The position numbers and the translations under genes are program-made. The notes beneath the pieces were generated by a model. The model was given only the letters and a program-made list of their open reading frames with translations. It did no database searches and was not told the origin of the DNA. From Aeromicrobium stalagmiti (lineage in GTDB: Bacteria > Actinomycetota > Actinomycetes > Propionibacteriales > Nocardioidaceae): 64,000 bases of DNA. The DNA lies in assembly GCF_013283745.1 (NCBI RefSeq), contig NZ_JABSTZ010000002.1, positions 62,001 to 126,000 on the forward strand. Reading direction: 5' to 3'. Positions within the stretch are counted from its first letter, which is position 1. Every line of letters begins with the position of its first letter. Positions 45,866 through 53,647 of this stretch are shown in pieces.

Positions 45866-46304
45866 GAGCCTTCTGGCGCTCGTCGCCCTCGCAGCCCTCA
45901 CCGGCTGCGGCTCGGGCGACGGGTCCGACGGCGGCAGCGACGCTGCAGGCGGGGGAGCCGGGACGGGCGCCGCCGACGATGCCGCGACGTCGCTGACGAT
46001 CGTGGTGACCCTCGACGAGGGCGTCGAGCCCAAGACCTACACGCTGACGTGTGACCCGGCCGGCGGCGACCACCCGCAGCCGGAGCAGGCCTGTGACGCG
46101 ATCGCGGCAGCCGGCACCGAGGTCTTCGAGCCGGTCGGTGCCGACCAGGCCTGCACCGAGATCTTCGGCGGCCCCCAGGTCGCGACGGTCACGGGCACCT
46201 ATGACGGCTCGGACGTCGATGCGACGTTCAGCCGTCAGGACGGTTGCGAGATCGACCGCTGGGAGAAGCTCGGCGCCACGGTCTTCGCCGTCCCCCTGCA
46301 GTGA
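45822..46304 (+). CDS. Lipoprotein with subtilisin-inhibitor-like (SSI) domain
   Basis: This 160-residue protein has a lipobox (LAALTGC, lipidated Cys at about residue 29), a Gly/Ser/Asp-rich linker and an SSI-type domain. The domain matches are YTLTCDPAGGDHPQPEQACDAI, GADQACTEIFGGPQVATVTG and DATFSRQDGCEIDRW, with four Cys as in the two-disulfide SSI fold. SSI proteins inhibit serine proteases; whether this one does is unknown. The GTG at 45822 follows GAGGACC and overlaps the ferritin end by 44 nt; GTG 45858 is the alternative. Confidence 0.8.
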   Translation: MASPTRPRRASPVRRSLLALVALAALTGCGSGDGSDGGSDAAGGGAGTGAADDAATSLTIVVTLDEGVEPKTYTLTCDPAGGDHPQPEQACDAIAAAGTEVFEPVGADQACTEIFGGPQVATVTGTYDGSDVDATFSRQDGCEIDRWEKLGATVFAVPLQ

Positions 46305-46321
46305 CCCCTGCCCCCCGGGGC

Positions 46322-46478
46322 GGTGGATCTGCCACCGTTACGCCCGGTGGCCGGAGCAGCGGTGGATCTGCCACCGTCGAGACGCCGTCTCGGCCTGTGA
46401 AGGTGGATCTTCCACCGCAACGGACCCGTTGAGGTGGCAGATCCACCGTCACAGGGATGGTGAGGTGGCGAATCCACC
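46322..46478. repeat. Cluster of five 15-bp palindromes
   Basis: Copies are GGTGGATCTGCCACC at 46322 and 46361, GGTGGATCTTCCACC at 46402, GGTGGCAGATCCACC at 46433 (inverted orientation) and GGTGGCGAATCCACC at 46464. Start-to-start spacing is 39, 41, 31 and 31. Each folds as a GGTGG/CCACC stem with a 5-nt loop. The cluster fills the gap between the convergent lipoprotein and nucS genes. Confidence 0.9.
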
Positions 46479-46493
46479 TGTCCCGGGGCGGTG

Positions 46494-47171
46494 CTAGAAC
46501 AGGCGGAGGCTCGGGTCGTCGATGCCGCGGAGCTCGTCGTAGTTGACGACGACGCACTCAATGCCGCGGTCAGTCGCCAGCACCCGCGCCTGGGGCTTGA
46601 TCTCCTGGGCGGCGAAGATGCCGCGCACGGGGCGCAGCGCGGGATCGCGGTTCATGAGCTCGAGGTAGCGGGTCAGCTGCTCGACGCCGTCGATGTCGCC
46701 GCGGCGCTTGATCTCGACCGCGACCGAGGAGTTCGTGGCGTCCTTGCAGAGTAGGTCGACCGGCCCGATGGCGGTCATGTACTCGCGACGGACCAGGCTC
46801 ATGCCCTCGCCGAGCGTCGTGGTGTGCTCGGCCAGCAGCTCCTGCAGGTGCTTCTCTACGCCGTCCTTCTGCAGGCCCGGGTCGATGCCGAGCTCGTGCG
46901 CGGTGTCGTGCAGGACCTCCTCGATGCGGATGCGCAGCGTGTCGTCGGTCTTGCCCGCGGTGACGGTCCACTCGGCCACGCCGTCGTCGGCAGTGCCCTC
47001 GCGGAGGGTGCAGGGCGGGCTCATCCAGTTGAGCGGCTTGTAGGAGCCGCCGTCGGAGTGGATCAGCACCGAGCCGTCGTTCTTGACCATGATCAGCCGG
47101 GTGGCCAGGGGCAGGTGGGCAGCGAGCCGTCCTGCGTAGTCGACCTGGCAGCGGGCGATGACCAGCCTCAC
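46494..47171 (-). CDS. nucS: Endonuclease NucS (mismatch repair)
   Basis: This 225-residue NucS/EndoMS nuclease replaces MutS-MutL mismatch repair in actinobacteria. The N-terminal DNA-binding domain ([16 protein letters not shown]...[15 protein letters not shown]) is followed by the RecB-like nuclease with Asp139, Glu153 and Lys155 (GPVDLL...VAVEIKRR). The C-terminus ends DPSLRLF, which fits a sliding-clamp-binding motif. The GTG overlaps the stop codon of the upstream lipoprotein gene. Confidence 0.95.
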   Translation of the reverse strand: MRLVIARCQVDYAGRLAAHLPLATRLIMVKNDGSVLIHSDGGSYKPLNWMSPPCTLREGTADDGVAEWTVTAGKTDDTLRIRIEEVLHDTAHELGIDPGLQKDGVEKHLQELLAEHTTTLGEGMSLVRREYMTAIGPVDLLCKDATNSSVAVEIKRRGDIDGVEQLTRYLELMNRDPALRPVRGIFAAQEIKPQARVLATDRGIECVVVNYDELRGIDDPSLRLF

Positions 47172-47569
47172 TTCACCCTCGTGGCGGTGCCGAGGGTGAA
47201 CACGAGCGTGTCGCCCTTGATCGTGCCCTCGTCGGTGTCGCCGTCGTCGCCGACCAGCGAGATGGTGTCGCCCTCGACGGAGTACTTGCCGGTGCGGAAG
47301 TCCTCGATGCCCATGTAGTCCTGGACGAAGGTGCCGTCCTCGATGAGGTGCAGCACGTAGTCCTCGGCGGGGATCTCCCAGTCGCCGCGGACGGCGACCG
47401 CGCCGTCGGTGGTCGGGTCGACCGAAGGAGCCTCGGAGGTGATGGCCGGCGTGGGCGTCGAGGTCGTCGGCGACGTGACGTCGTCGGAGACTGCGTCGGA
47501 CCCGCACCCGGCCAGAGCCGTCAGAGCGATGCCGATGCCGGCTGTGGCCATCGTCATACGTCGTTTCAT
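47168..47569 (-). CDS. Small lipoprotein of unknown function
   Basis: This 133-residue protein has a signal peptide and lipobox (ALTALAGC), a Thr/Ser/Pro linker and a compact domain with short beta-strands ([47 protein letters not shown]). The pattern resembles a lipocalin-like or META-like barrel, but I cannot assign a family. It is translationally coupled to nucS (GTGA overlap). Confidence 0.75.
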   Translation of the reverse strand: MKRRMTMATAGIGIALTALAGCGSDAVSDDVTSPTTSTPTPAITSEAPSVDPTTDGAVAVRGDWEIPAEDYVLHLIEDGTFVQDYMGIEDFRTGKYSVEGDTISLVGDDGDTDEGTIKGDTLVFTLGTATRVK

Positions 47570-47583
47570 CGTTCTCCCATATT

Positions 47584-47611
47584 GACCAGCGGCGGTGTCA
47601 CGTTAGTGTGT
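47584..47611 (+). promoter_or_regulatory. Promoter candidate for the 3-hydroxyacyl-CoA dehydrogenase gene
   Basis: TTGACC followed 16 nt later by TAGTGT gives a plausible promoter about 30 nt ahead of the coding start. A TGTCACG direct repeat surrounds the -10 element. The shared dyad seen at ecm, ccr and the thiolase gene is absent here. Confidence 0.4.
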
Positions 47612-47640
47612 CACGACCGCTTTATTACTGAGGAGTAGCC

Positions 47641-48834
47641 ATGCAGGAAATCGTCGATCGCCTTGCAGCCGGGGACCCGGCCGCCGACATCGCGCGGAAG
47701 CTTCTGCTGCCGTACCTCAACCACGCCGCGACGATGTACGAGAGCGGCTACGCCACCGCGCCCGACATCGACGCCGCGATGCGCTTCGGCTGTGGCTACC
47801 CGATCGGTCCGCTCGCCCTCGTCGACGCCCTCGGCGCCCAGTCCGTCGCGACCGGTCTCGACAAGCTCTACGCCGAGACGGGCGACGAGCTGCACCAGCC
47901 CGCAGCCGTCCTGACGACCCAGGCCGCCGACGGCACGACGTTCGCCGCAGCCGCAGCAGCCGGTGGCGACGCAGCCCCGCAGCTGCGCCACGAGATCAAC
48001 CGGGTCGGCGTCGTCGGCACCGGCACGATGGCCTCGGGCATCGTCGAGGTCTTCGCCAAGGCCGGCTACGCCGTGACGTTCGTCGGACGCGGCGACGACA
48101 AGATCGCCGGCGTCGTCGCCGCGATCACCAAGAGCCTCGACAAGGCTGTCTCGCGCGGCAAGCTCGACGAGGACGGCAAGTCCGCGGTGCTCGGACGCCT
48201 GACCGGTGCGACCGAGCGCGAGGCGCTGGCCGACGCCGACATCATCGTCGAGGCCATCGCCGAGGACCTTGACATCAAGCTCCAGCTCTTCGCCGACCTC
48301 GACCGCATCGCCAAGCCCGGCGCGATCCTGGCCACGACCACGTCGTCGCTGTCGATCAACGCCTGCGCCGCCGCGACGAAGCGCCCGCAGGACGTCATCG
48401 GCATGCACTTCTTCAACCCGGCCGCGATCATGAAGCTGGTCGAGGTCGTCACGGCCGACGAGACGTCGGTGGAGGTCGACGAGACGGTGCGCGCCCTGTG
48501 CCTCGCCACCGGCAAGCACCCCGTGTCGTGCGGCGACCGCGCCGGGTTCATCGTCAACGCCCTGCTGTTCCCCTACCTCAACGACGCGATCAAGCTCACC
48601 GAGGCCGGCGGCGGCTCGCTCGACGAGATCGACGAGGCCCTCAAGGCGACGCTGCTGCCGATGGGTCCGTTCCAGCTGCTCGACGTCGTCGGCAACGACG
48701 TGTCGCTCGCGATCCAGCAGTCGCTCGTCGGCACGTTCGGCCACGCCGGGTGGCAGCCCGCGCCCACGCTGGAGCGCCTCGTCGCGGAGGGCAAGCTCGG
48801 TCGCAAGACCGGAGCGGGCTTCCACACGTACTGA
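47641..48834 (+). CDS. 3-hydroxyacyl-CoA dehydrogenase with an extra N-terminal C-domain
   Basis: This 397-residue NAD-dependent enzyme oxidises or reduces 3-hydroxyacyl-CoA such as 3-hydroxybutyryl-CoA. Residues 1-95 resemble the C-terminal dimerisation domain of the family (ARKLLLPYLNHAATMYESGYATAPDIDAAMRFGCGYPIGPL). Residues about 118-300 hold the Rossmann domain (VGVVGTGTMASGIVEVFAKAGY; the IGMHFFNPA catalytic His). The canonical C-domain repeats at the end. The usual order is a single NAD domain plus C-domain (about 285 aa). It could provide the acetoacetyl-CoA reduction step. GAGGAG precedes the ATG. Confidence 0.93.
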   Translation: MQEIVDRLAAGDPAADIARKLLLPYLNHAATMYESGYATAPDIDAAMRFGCGYPIGPLALVDALGAQSVATGLDKLYAETGDELHQPAAVLTTQAADGTTFAAAAAAGGDAAPQLRHEINRVGVVGTGTMASGIVEVFAKAGYAVTFVGRGDDKIAGVVAAITKSLDKAVSRGKLDEDGKSAVLGRLTGATEREALADADIIVEAIAEDLDIKLQLFADLDRIAKPGAILATTTSSLSINACAAATKRPQDVIGMHFFNPAAIMKLVEVVTADETSVEVDETVRALCLATGKHPVSCGDRAGFIVNALLFPYLNDAIKLTEAGGGSLDEIDEALKATLLPMGPFQLLDVVGNDVSLAIQQSLVGTFGHAGWQPAPTLERLVAEGKLGRKTGAGFHTY

Positions 48835-48845
48835 GAGGTGAAAAG

Positions 48846-48873
48846 TCACGGCCGTCGTCCGTGATCTTTTTTC
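48846..48873 (+). terminator. Canonical Rho-independent terminator
   Basis: TCACGG (48846-48851) pairs with CCGTGA (48859-48864) over 7 nt and is followed by TCTTTTTTC. A real T-tract is rare in this GC-rich window. It lies 12 nt after the dehydrogenase stop codon. Confidence 0.9.
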
Positions 48874-48877
48874 TCTG

Positions 48878-48908
48878 CGAGGCCGGTAACTCCGTGTTGC
48901 CGGCCTCG
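48878..48908 (+). terminator. Second hairpin after the dehydrogenase terminator
   Basis: CGAGGCCGG (48878-48886) pairs with CCGGCCTCG (48900-48908) over a 13-nt loop. It may back up the first terminator or structure the leader of the next gene. Confidence 0.5.
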
Positions 48909-48948
48909 TTGCTCTGTGCGGGGGATCGACGCGCAGACAGGAGCGGCC

Positions 48949-49299
48949 ATGACGTTGACCTCCCGGGTCGTCGCCGTCGCGCGGATGGTCCGAGCCGTCA
49001 CCCTGGGTCTCGCGCTGTCGATGACGCTCGGGTTCGTCGCCGTCCAGGCCTTCTCGTCACAGTACGGTGACCGGGGCGTGACGACGGTGCTGATCGACTC
49101 CCGGTCCGACGACACGATGTTGACCGCGGCGATCGCGCGGCAGGAGTCGGCCGGGCTCCGCTGCTCGGAGAGCCCGACGCTCACCGACGTCATCCTGTTC
49201 CAGCGCGAGCAGGGGGCCGAGGTCACGGTGATGACGTTCGACGAGGCCATCACCGCCTCGGCGTCCCGTCTGGGCTGGATCCGCCGCTACTGCGTCTGA
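48949..49299 (+). CDS. Membrane-anchored protein of unknown function
   Basis: This 116-residue protein has one N-terminal hydrophobic segment (VTLGLALSMTLGFVAVQAF) and a soluble C-terminal domain with two Cys (GLRCSESP; RRYCV). AGGAG lies 6 nt before the ATG at 48949. No homologue is recognised. The two Cys in an exported domain may form a disulfide. Confidence 0.65.
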   Translation: MTLTSRVVAVARMVRAVTLGLALSMTLGFVAVQAFSSQYGDRGVTTVLIDSRSDDTMLTAAIARQESAGLRCSESPTLTDVILFQREQGAEVTVMTFDEAITASASRLGWIRRYCV

Positions 49300-49330
49300 G
49301 CCCGCGGGCCCACCTCCGTAGACTGGCCGC

Positions 49331-49597
49331 ATGCCCCGTCGCCGAGTCGCCCGACCGTCGACACCGCCACTGCGGGCCGCAGCCGAGCAGCAGGAGCACA
49401 AGGCGGACGGTGACTGGTACGTCCGCGCGACCCGCGGGTCGTCGACGAAGGACTACCGGTGCCCGGGCTGCTCGCAGCTGATCGGACGTGGGCTCGCGCA
49501 CCTGGTGGTGTGGCCCGTGGAGAGGGCGCTGCTGAGCGAGGCCGCGATCGACGAGCGACGACACTGGCACACCGCGTGCTGGGCACGCCGCCACTGA
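49331..49597 (+). CDS. Small zinc-ribbon-like protein
   Basis: This 88-residue basic protein has CPGC (YRCPGCSQLIGRG) and a later HWHTACW segment, giving a plausible CxxC...HxxxC metal site. Similar short proteins in actinobacteria are labelled ATP/GTP-binding or hypothetical. The ATG is 6 nt after TAGACT (49319-49324), fitting a leaderless start. It lies 21 nt before the hydrolase gene and may be co-transcribed with it. Confidence 0.75.
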   Translation: MPRRRVARPSTPPLRAAAEQQEHKADGDWYVRATRGSSTKDYRCPGCSQLIGRGLAHLVVWPVERALLSEAAIDERRHWHTACWARRH

Positions 49598-49618
49598 CCC
49601 CGAGGACTGACTGACCCC

Positions 49619-50413
49619 ATGACCGAGAAGATCCGCGGGAACTCCGTGCTGCCGGCGAGGCGCGAGCCCATCACGCTGGAGACCGCCGACGGCCTGTCCC
49701 TCGTGGGCGAGCTCGCGCTCCCGCCCGATCGTGATCCCGTCGCGACGATGATCTGCCTGCACCCCCTGCCGACGCACGGCGGCATGATGGACAGCCACCT
49801 GTTCCGCAAGGCGTCCTACCGCCTGCCCGCGCTGGCTGGCATCGCCGTCCTGCGGTTCAACACCCGAGGCACCTCGAGCATGCAGGGGACCAGCGACGGG
49901 GCGTTCGACAACGGTGTGGGGGAGCGGTTCGACGTCGCGGCCGCGGTCGAGCACGCGGAGTTCGCCGAGCTGCCCCACATCTGGCTCGTCGGGTGGTCGT
50001 TCGGCACCGACCTGACCCTGATGTACGGCCTCGAGCCGTCGGTCGAGGGCATCGTGCTGCTGTCACCGCCGCTGCGCTACTCCCGGCCCGAGCACCTGGC
50101 CGCCTGGGCCGGGTCGGGACGTGCCGTGACGGCGCTCGTGCCCGAGCACGACGACTACCTGCAGCCGCCGGAGGCCCGCGAGCGGTTCGCGGCGATCCCG
50201 CAGGCCGAGGTCATCGGTGTCGATGGTGCCAAGCACCTCTGGGTGGGTGACGCGGAGCGGGCGCTCGACGAGATCACCCGCAAGCTCGCCCCGGGGGTGC
50301 CGCTGCCGCTGCCTGACACGTGGGACGGCCCGATGGAACGGGCCGACTCCTCGGCGTACGCCGACCGCACGGTCGCCGCGTTCAGCGACGTGCCCGTGCA
50401 GCCGGCGGACTGA
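49619..50413 (+). CDS. Alpha/beta hydrolase
   Basis: This 264-residue protein has the nucleophile elbow GWSFG (IWLVGWSFGTDL) and an HPLPTHGGMMDSH oxyanion-type segment. The catalytic Asp/His are likely in EHDDYLQPPEA and GAKHLWVG. The sequence resembles the YpfH/dienelactone-hydrolase-like group (CLHPLPTHGG, FRKASYRLPA). The substrate is unknown. It is convergent with the DivIVA-like gene, with no gap. Confidence 0.88.
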   Translation: MTEKIRGNSVLPARREPITLETADGLSLVGELALPPDRDPVATMICLHPLPTHGGMMDSHLFRKASYRLPALAGIAVLRFNTRGTSSMQGTSDGAFDNGVGERFDVAAAVEHAEFAELPHIWLVGWSFGTDLTLMYGLEPSVEGIVLLSPPLRYSRPEHLAAWAGSGRAVTALVPEHDDYLQPPEARERFAAIPQAEVIGVDGAKHLWVGDAERALDEITRKLAPGVPLPLPDTWDGPMERADSSAYADRTVAAFSDVPVQPAD

Positions 50414-51565
50414 CTAGCTGGCGTCCTTCGCCTCGGCGGCCTTGTCGTCGGCGTTCGGCTCGTCGACCTCGGCGTCCGGGGTGGCCTTGGCCTGCGGGGC
50501 GGCCTTGTCGGCCACCGCGTCGGCGACCGCACCGGGGGCGAAGGTGGCCACGATGTCGCGCAGCTGACCCATCTGGGCCATGATGCCGTCGCGCTTGCGC
50601 TGCAGCTCCTCGACCTCGGCCCGCAGCGAGCGGGTCTGCCGCTCGGCCTCGGTGGTGGCGGTCGCCCGGATCTTCTGTGCCTCGGCGTTGGCGCCGGACA
50701 CGAGCTGGGAGGCCTCGGTCTTGGCGTTGTCGAGCAGCCGGGCAGCGTCGGCGCTCGCGGCGTCGCGGGCCTTGGTGGCCTGCGCCATGATGTCGCGGGC
50801 ACGGTCGTCGGCGGCCGACGCGCGGGTCTCGGCGTCCTTGACCAGCTTGCCGGTCTGCTCGGTCGCGGAGGCGTGGTTCTCGGACGCCTCGCGGGCGAGC
50901 CGCTCCTTCTCCACCGCGAGCACGCGGCGGGCCTCGGTGACCTCGCGGTCGGCCGCGGCGCGGGCCTGCTCGACGTCGCGGGTGGCGCCCAGGCGCATGT
51001 TCTGCGAGTCCTGCTCGGCGGCGAGCTTGAGCTGCGCGGCCTCGCGCTCGGCCTGCGCGCGCAGGTCCTCGGTGTGGGCCAGGGCGTCGGCGTGCATGGC
51101 CTCGGCGTCCTCGAGCAGCTGCTTGCGCTTCTCCTCGAGCTCGGTGACGGCCTGGCCGCGCATCTCCTCGGCGTCGTGGTGGGCCGCTGCGCGCACCATG
51201 GCGGCCTCCTCCTCAGCCTTCTTGACCAGCTCGTCGGCCTCGCGGATGGCGCGGTTGCGCACGTCCTCGGCCTCCTGCTCGGCCAGGCCGAGCAGCTGGG
51301 CGGCGTGGTTGCCCAGGCCCGTGTAGGTCGGCTTCTCGACGGCCTCGACGCGGTCCTTGAGCTTCTCGATGATCTCGCGCAGGCTCTCGTTCTCGGCCTG
51401 GGACGTCTTCAGGCCCTCGGCCGCGCGCTGGAGCTCGGCGGACTGGGTGCGGACCCAGGCATCGACGGCGTCGCTGTCGTAGCCGCCGCGACGAGCCAGC
51501 GGGAACGAGGCGTCGGCCGACTTGTCGGCGGCATCGAAGATGGACAATCCGGGCTGGTCGGACAT
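50414..51565 (-). CDS. DivIVA-like coiled-coil protein
   Basis: This 383-residue protein starts MSDQPGLSIFDAADKS. It has a DivIVA-type N-terminal segment (FPLARRGGYDSDAVDAWVRTQSAELQRAAEGL), then about 280 residues of almost uninterrupted Ala/Glu/Lys/Arg coiled coil, and an Asp/Ala-rich tail. Relatives such as FilP and Scy build polar cytoskeletal scaffolds in Streptomyces. A structural role at the pole or septum is inferred. The start was set at the ATG at 51565; the upstream in-frame codons are non-family sequence. Confidence 0.85.
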   Translation of the reverse strand: MSDQPGLSIFDAADKSADASFPLARRGGYDSDAVDAWVRTQSAELQRAAEGLKTSQAENESLREIIEKLKDRVEAVEKPTYTGLGNHAAQLLGLAEQEAEDVRNRAIREADELVKKAEEEAAMVRAAAHHDAEEMRGQAVTELEEKRKQLLEDAEAMHADALAHTEDLRAQAEREAAQLKLAAEQDSQNMRLGATRDVEQARAAADREVTEARRVLAVEKERLAREASENHASATEQTGKLVKDAETRASAADDRARDIMAQATKARDAASADAARLLDNAKTEASQLVSGANAEAQKIRATATTEAERQTRSLRAEVEELQRKRDGIMAQMGQLRDIVATFAPGAVADAVADKAAPQAKATPDAEVDEPNADDKAAEAKDAS

Positions 51566-51683
51566 GCAGATCCCATTCGTGGCGATTGGTCGGTTGGCGA
51601 GGCCCACCTTACCTGTCCGAAAAGAGCAGGGGCACGACCGATGTCGGTCGTGCCCTTGCCCGGGACGGATGGCCCAGAAGGCC

Positions 51684-53021
51684 TCAGATGCCGCGGAAGC
51701 GGTTGATCTTGTCGAGGTGGACGGCGCGCTTCTCCTCGTTGCGGACGCCGAGCCCCTCCTCGGGCGCCAGGCACAGCACGCCGACCTTGCCCTGGTGCAG
51801 GTTGTGGTGGACGTCGAGCGCGGCCTGGCCGGTCTCCTCCAGCGAGTAGACGCGCGACAGGGTCGGGTGGATCAGGCCCTTGTCGATGAGGCGGTTGGCC
51901 TCGAACGCCTCACGGTAGTTGGCGAAGTGCGAGCTCTTGATGTTCTTGAGGTTCATCCACAGGTAGCGGTTGTCGTACTGGTGCATGTAGCCCGACGTCG
52001 ACGCGCAGGTGATGATCGTGCCGCCCTTGCGGGTCACGTAGACCGAGGCGCCGAACGTCTCGCGACCCGGGTGCTCGAACACGATGTCCGGGTCCTCGCC
52101 GCCGGTGAGCTCGCGGATCTTCTTGCCGAAGCGCTGCCACTCCTTGGGGTCCTGGGTGTTCTCGTCCTTCCAGAACTTGTAGCCCTCGGCCGAGCGGTCG
52201 ATGACGTGCTCGGCGCCGAGCGAGCGCACGATCTCGGCCTTCTCGGGCGACGAGACGACGCACACGGGGATCGCGCCACCGTTGAGGGCGAACTGCGTCG
52301 CGTAGGAGCCGAGGCCGCCGGAGGCGCCCCAGATGAGGACGGTGTCGCCCTGCTTCATGTTGGCGCCGTTCTTGGACACCAGCTGGCGGTAGGCGGTCGC
52401 GTTGACGAGGCCGGGGCTGGCCGCCTCCTCCCACGTGAGGTGGTCGGGCTTGGGCAGCAGCTGGTTGGACTTGACGATCGCGAGCTGCGCGAGGCCACCG
52501 AAGTTGGTCTCGAAGCCCCAGATGCGCTGCTGCGGGTCCATCATCGTGTCGTCGTGGCCGTCAGGGCTCTCGAGCTCGACCGACAGGCAGTGGGCGACGA
52601 CCTCTGCGCCGGGCGCCCAGGCGTTGACGCCGGGCCCCGTGCGCAGCACGACGCCGGCCAGGTCGGAGCCGACGACGTGGTAGGGCAGGTCGTGGCGCTT
52701 GGTGTACTCCGACAGCCGGCCGTAGCGCTCGAGGAAGCTGAACGTCGAGACGGGCTCGAAGATCGAGGTCCACACGGTGTTGTAGTTGATCGCGCTGGCC
52801 ATGACGGCGACGAGCGCCTCGCCCGGGGCGAGCTCGGGGATCGGTACGTCGTCGAGGTGCAGGCTCTTGCGCGGGTCCTTGTCGCGGCTGGCCAGCCCCT
52901 CGAACATGTCGACCTCGTCCTTGTGGACGGTGATGCCCTTGTAGGAGTCGGGAAGGGCGATGGACGCATAGTCCTCGGCGGCGGTGTCGCCGGCGAGGAT
53001 GGCATCAAGGATCTGCTGCAC
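51684..53021 (-). CDS. ccrA: Crotonyl-CoA carboxylase/reductase
   Basis: This 445-residue MDR-superfamily enzyme carboxylates crotonyl-CoA with NADPH to (2S)-ethylmalonyl-CoA, the key step of the ethylmalonyl-CoA pathway. Typical segments are NYNTVWTSIFEPVSTFSFLERYG, DLPYHVVGSDLAGVV, VLIWGASGGLGSYATQFAL, VFEHPGRETFGASVYVTRKGG and SGYMHQYDNRYLWMN. The C-terminal NLHQGKVGVLC carries the active-site His. The GTG start follows GGAGG. Its promoter dyad matches that of ecm. It is downstream of the epimerase on the same strand, with its own promoter. Confidence 0.96.
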   Translation of the reverse strand: MQQILDAILAGDTAAEDYASIALPDSYKGITVHKDEVDMFEGLASRDKDPRKSLHLDDVPIPELAPGEALVAVMASAINYNTVWTSIFEPVSTFSFLERYGRLSEYTKRHDLPYHVVGSDLAGVVLRTGPGVNAWAPGAEVVAHCLSVELESPDGHDDTMMDPQQRIWGFETNFGGLAQLAIVKSNQLLPKPDHLTWEEAASPGLVNATAYRQLVSKNGANMKQGDTVLIWGASGGLGSYATQFALNGGAIPVCVVSSPEKAEIVRSLGAEHVIDRSAEGYKFWKDENTQDPKEWQRFGKKIRELTGGEDPDIVFEHPGRETFGASVYVTRKGGTIITCASTSGYMHQYDNRYLWMNLKNIKSSHFANYREAFEANRLIDKGLIHPTLSRVYSLEETGQAALDVHHNLHQGKVGVLCLAPEEGLGVRNEEKRAVHLDKINRFRGI

Positions 53022-53051
53022 GAGTGGAACCTCCAGGTTGGTATCCCGGCG

Positions 53052-53080
53052 ATGTTACCGAGCCGTAATCTAAGCCGTCA
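53052..53080 (-). promoter_or_regulatory. Inverted-repeat operator/promoter of ccrA
   Basis: On the plus strand GTTAC (53054-53058) and GTAAT (53065-53069) flank a 6-nt spacer. Read on the minus strand the promoter-proximal half gives -10 TAACAT (53057-53052), with TGACGG 17 nt upstream (53080-53075). Spacing and position relative to the -10 equal those at ecm and the thiolase gene. Confidence 0.65.
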
Positions 53081-53104
53081 CCCGTCCGCGCTGTGATCCA
53101 AGAC

Positions 53105-53554
53105 TCAGTGCGCTGGGGTTGCGGCCGGCTCGACGAGCTCCACCAGCACGCCGCCGGCGTCCTTGGGGTGCACGAAGTTGACCTTGGAGTCCGACGTCCC
53201 GCGCTTGGGGGCGTCGTACAGCAGGCGGACGCCACGCTCGCGCAGGATCGCCGACACCGCCTCGATGTCGGCGACGCGGTAGGCCAGCTGCTGGATGCCC
53301 TGGCCGTTGCGGGCGATGAACTTGGCGATCGTCGACTCCTCGCTGAGCGGCGCGAGCAACTGGATGCGCGTGTCGGAGTCGCCGACGGCGAGCATCGCCT
53401 CGCGGACGCCCTGCTCCTCGTTGACCTCCTCGTGGACCGAGTGGAGGCCGAACGTCGTGGCATAGAACTCGAGCGCGTCGTCCAGGTCGGGGACGGCGAT
53501 GCCGACGTGGTCGATCGTGAGCAGGAGGTGGTCGGGGACCAGCGGGGTCGTCAT
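53105..53554 (-). CDS. epi: Ethylmalonyl-CoA/methylmalonyl-CoA epimerase
   Basis: This 149-residue vicinal-oxygen-chelate protein inverts C2 of methylmalonyl- or ethylmalonyl-CoA so that the mutase can use it. Metal ligands are expected in TIDHVGIAVPDL (His), QQLAYRVADIE (Gln/His region) and GGVLVELVEP (Glu). The ATG at 53554 is 7 nt after TACCCT (53567-53562), so leaderless. It sits between ccrA and the divergent thiolase, which fits a role in the ethylmalonyl-CoA pathway. Confidence 0.93.
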   Translation of the reverse strand: MTTPLVPDHLLLTIDHVGIAVPDLDDALEFYATTFGLHSVHEEVNEEQGVREAMLAVGDSDTRIQLLAPLSEESTIAKFIARNGQGIQQLAYRVADIEAVSAILRERGVRLLYDAPKRGTSDSKVNFVHPKDAGGVLVELVEPAATPAH

Positions 53555-53622
53555 GCAGACGAGGGTAGGGCACGACCAGCGAGGTCGAGAGGTGATCCAG
53601 CGCACACCGCGGTCTCGCGCAG

Positions 53623-53640
53623 GTTACCTCTGAGTAAAGT
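53623..53640 (+). promoter_or_regulatory. Inverted-repeat operator/promoter of the thiolase gene
   Basis: GTTAC (53623-53627) and GTAAA (53634-53638) flank a 6-nt spacer. TAAAGT (53635-53640) is the -10 hexamer, overlapping the right half as at ecm and ccrA. The dyad is less perfect than at ecm, with 4 bp (TTAC/GTAA) matching exactly. Confidence 0.55.
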
Positions 53641-53647
53641 GGCAGAA

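Noticed and set aside
46322-46478. Five short repeats considered as a CRISPR array
   Set aside because: Repeats are 15-bp palindromes in mixed orientation with 16-26 nt of unequal spacing, and no cas genes are present.
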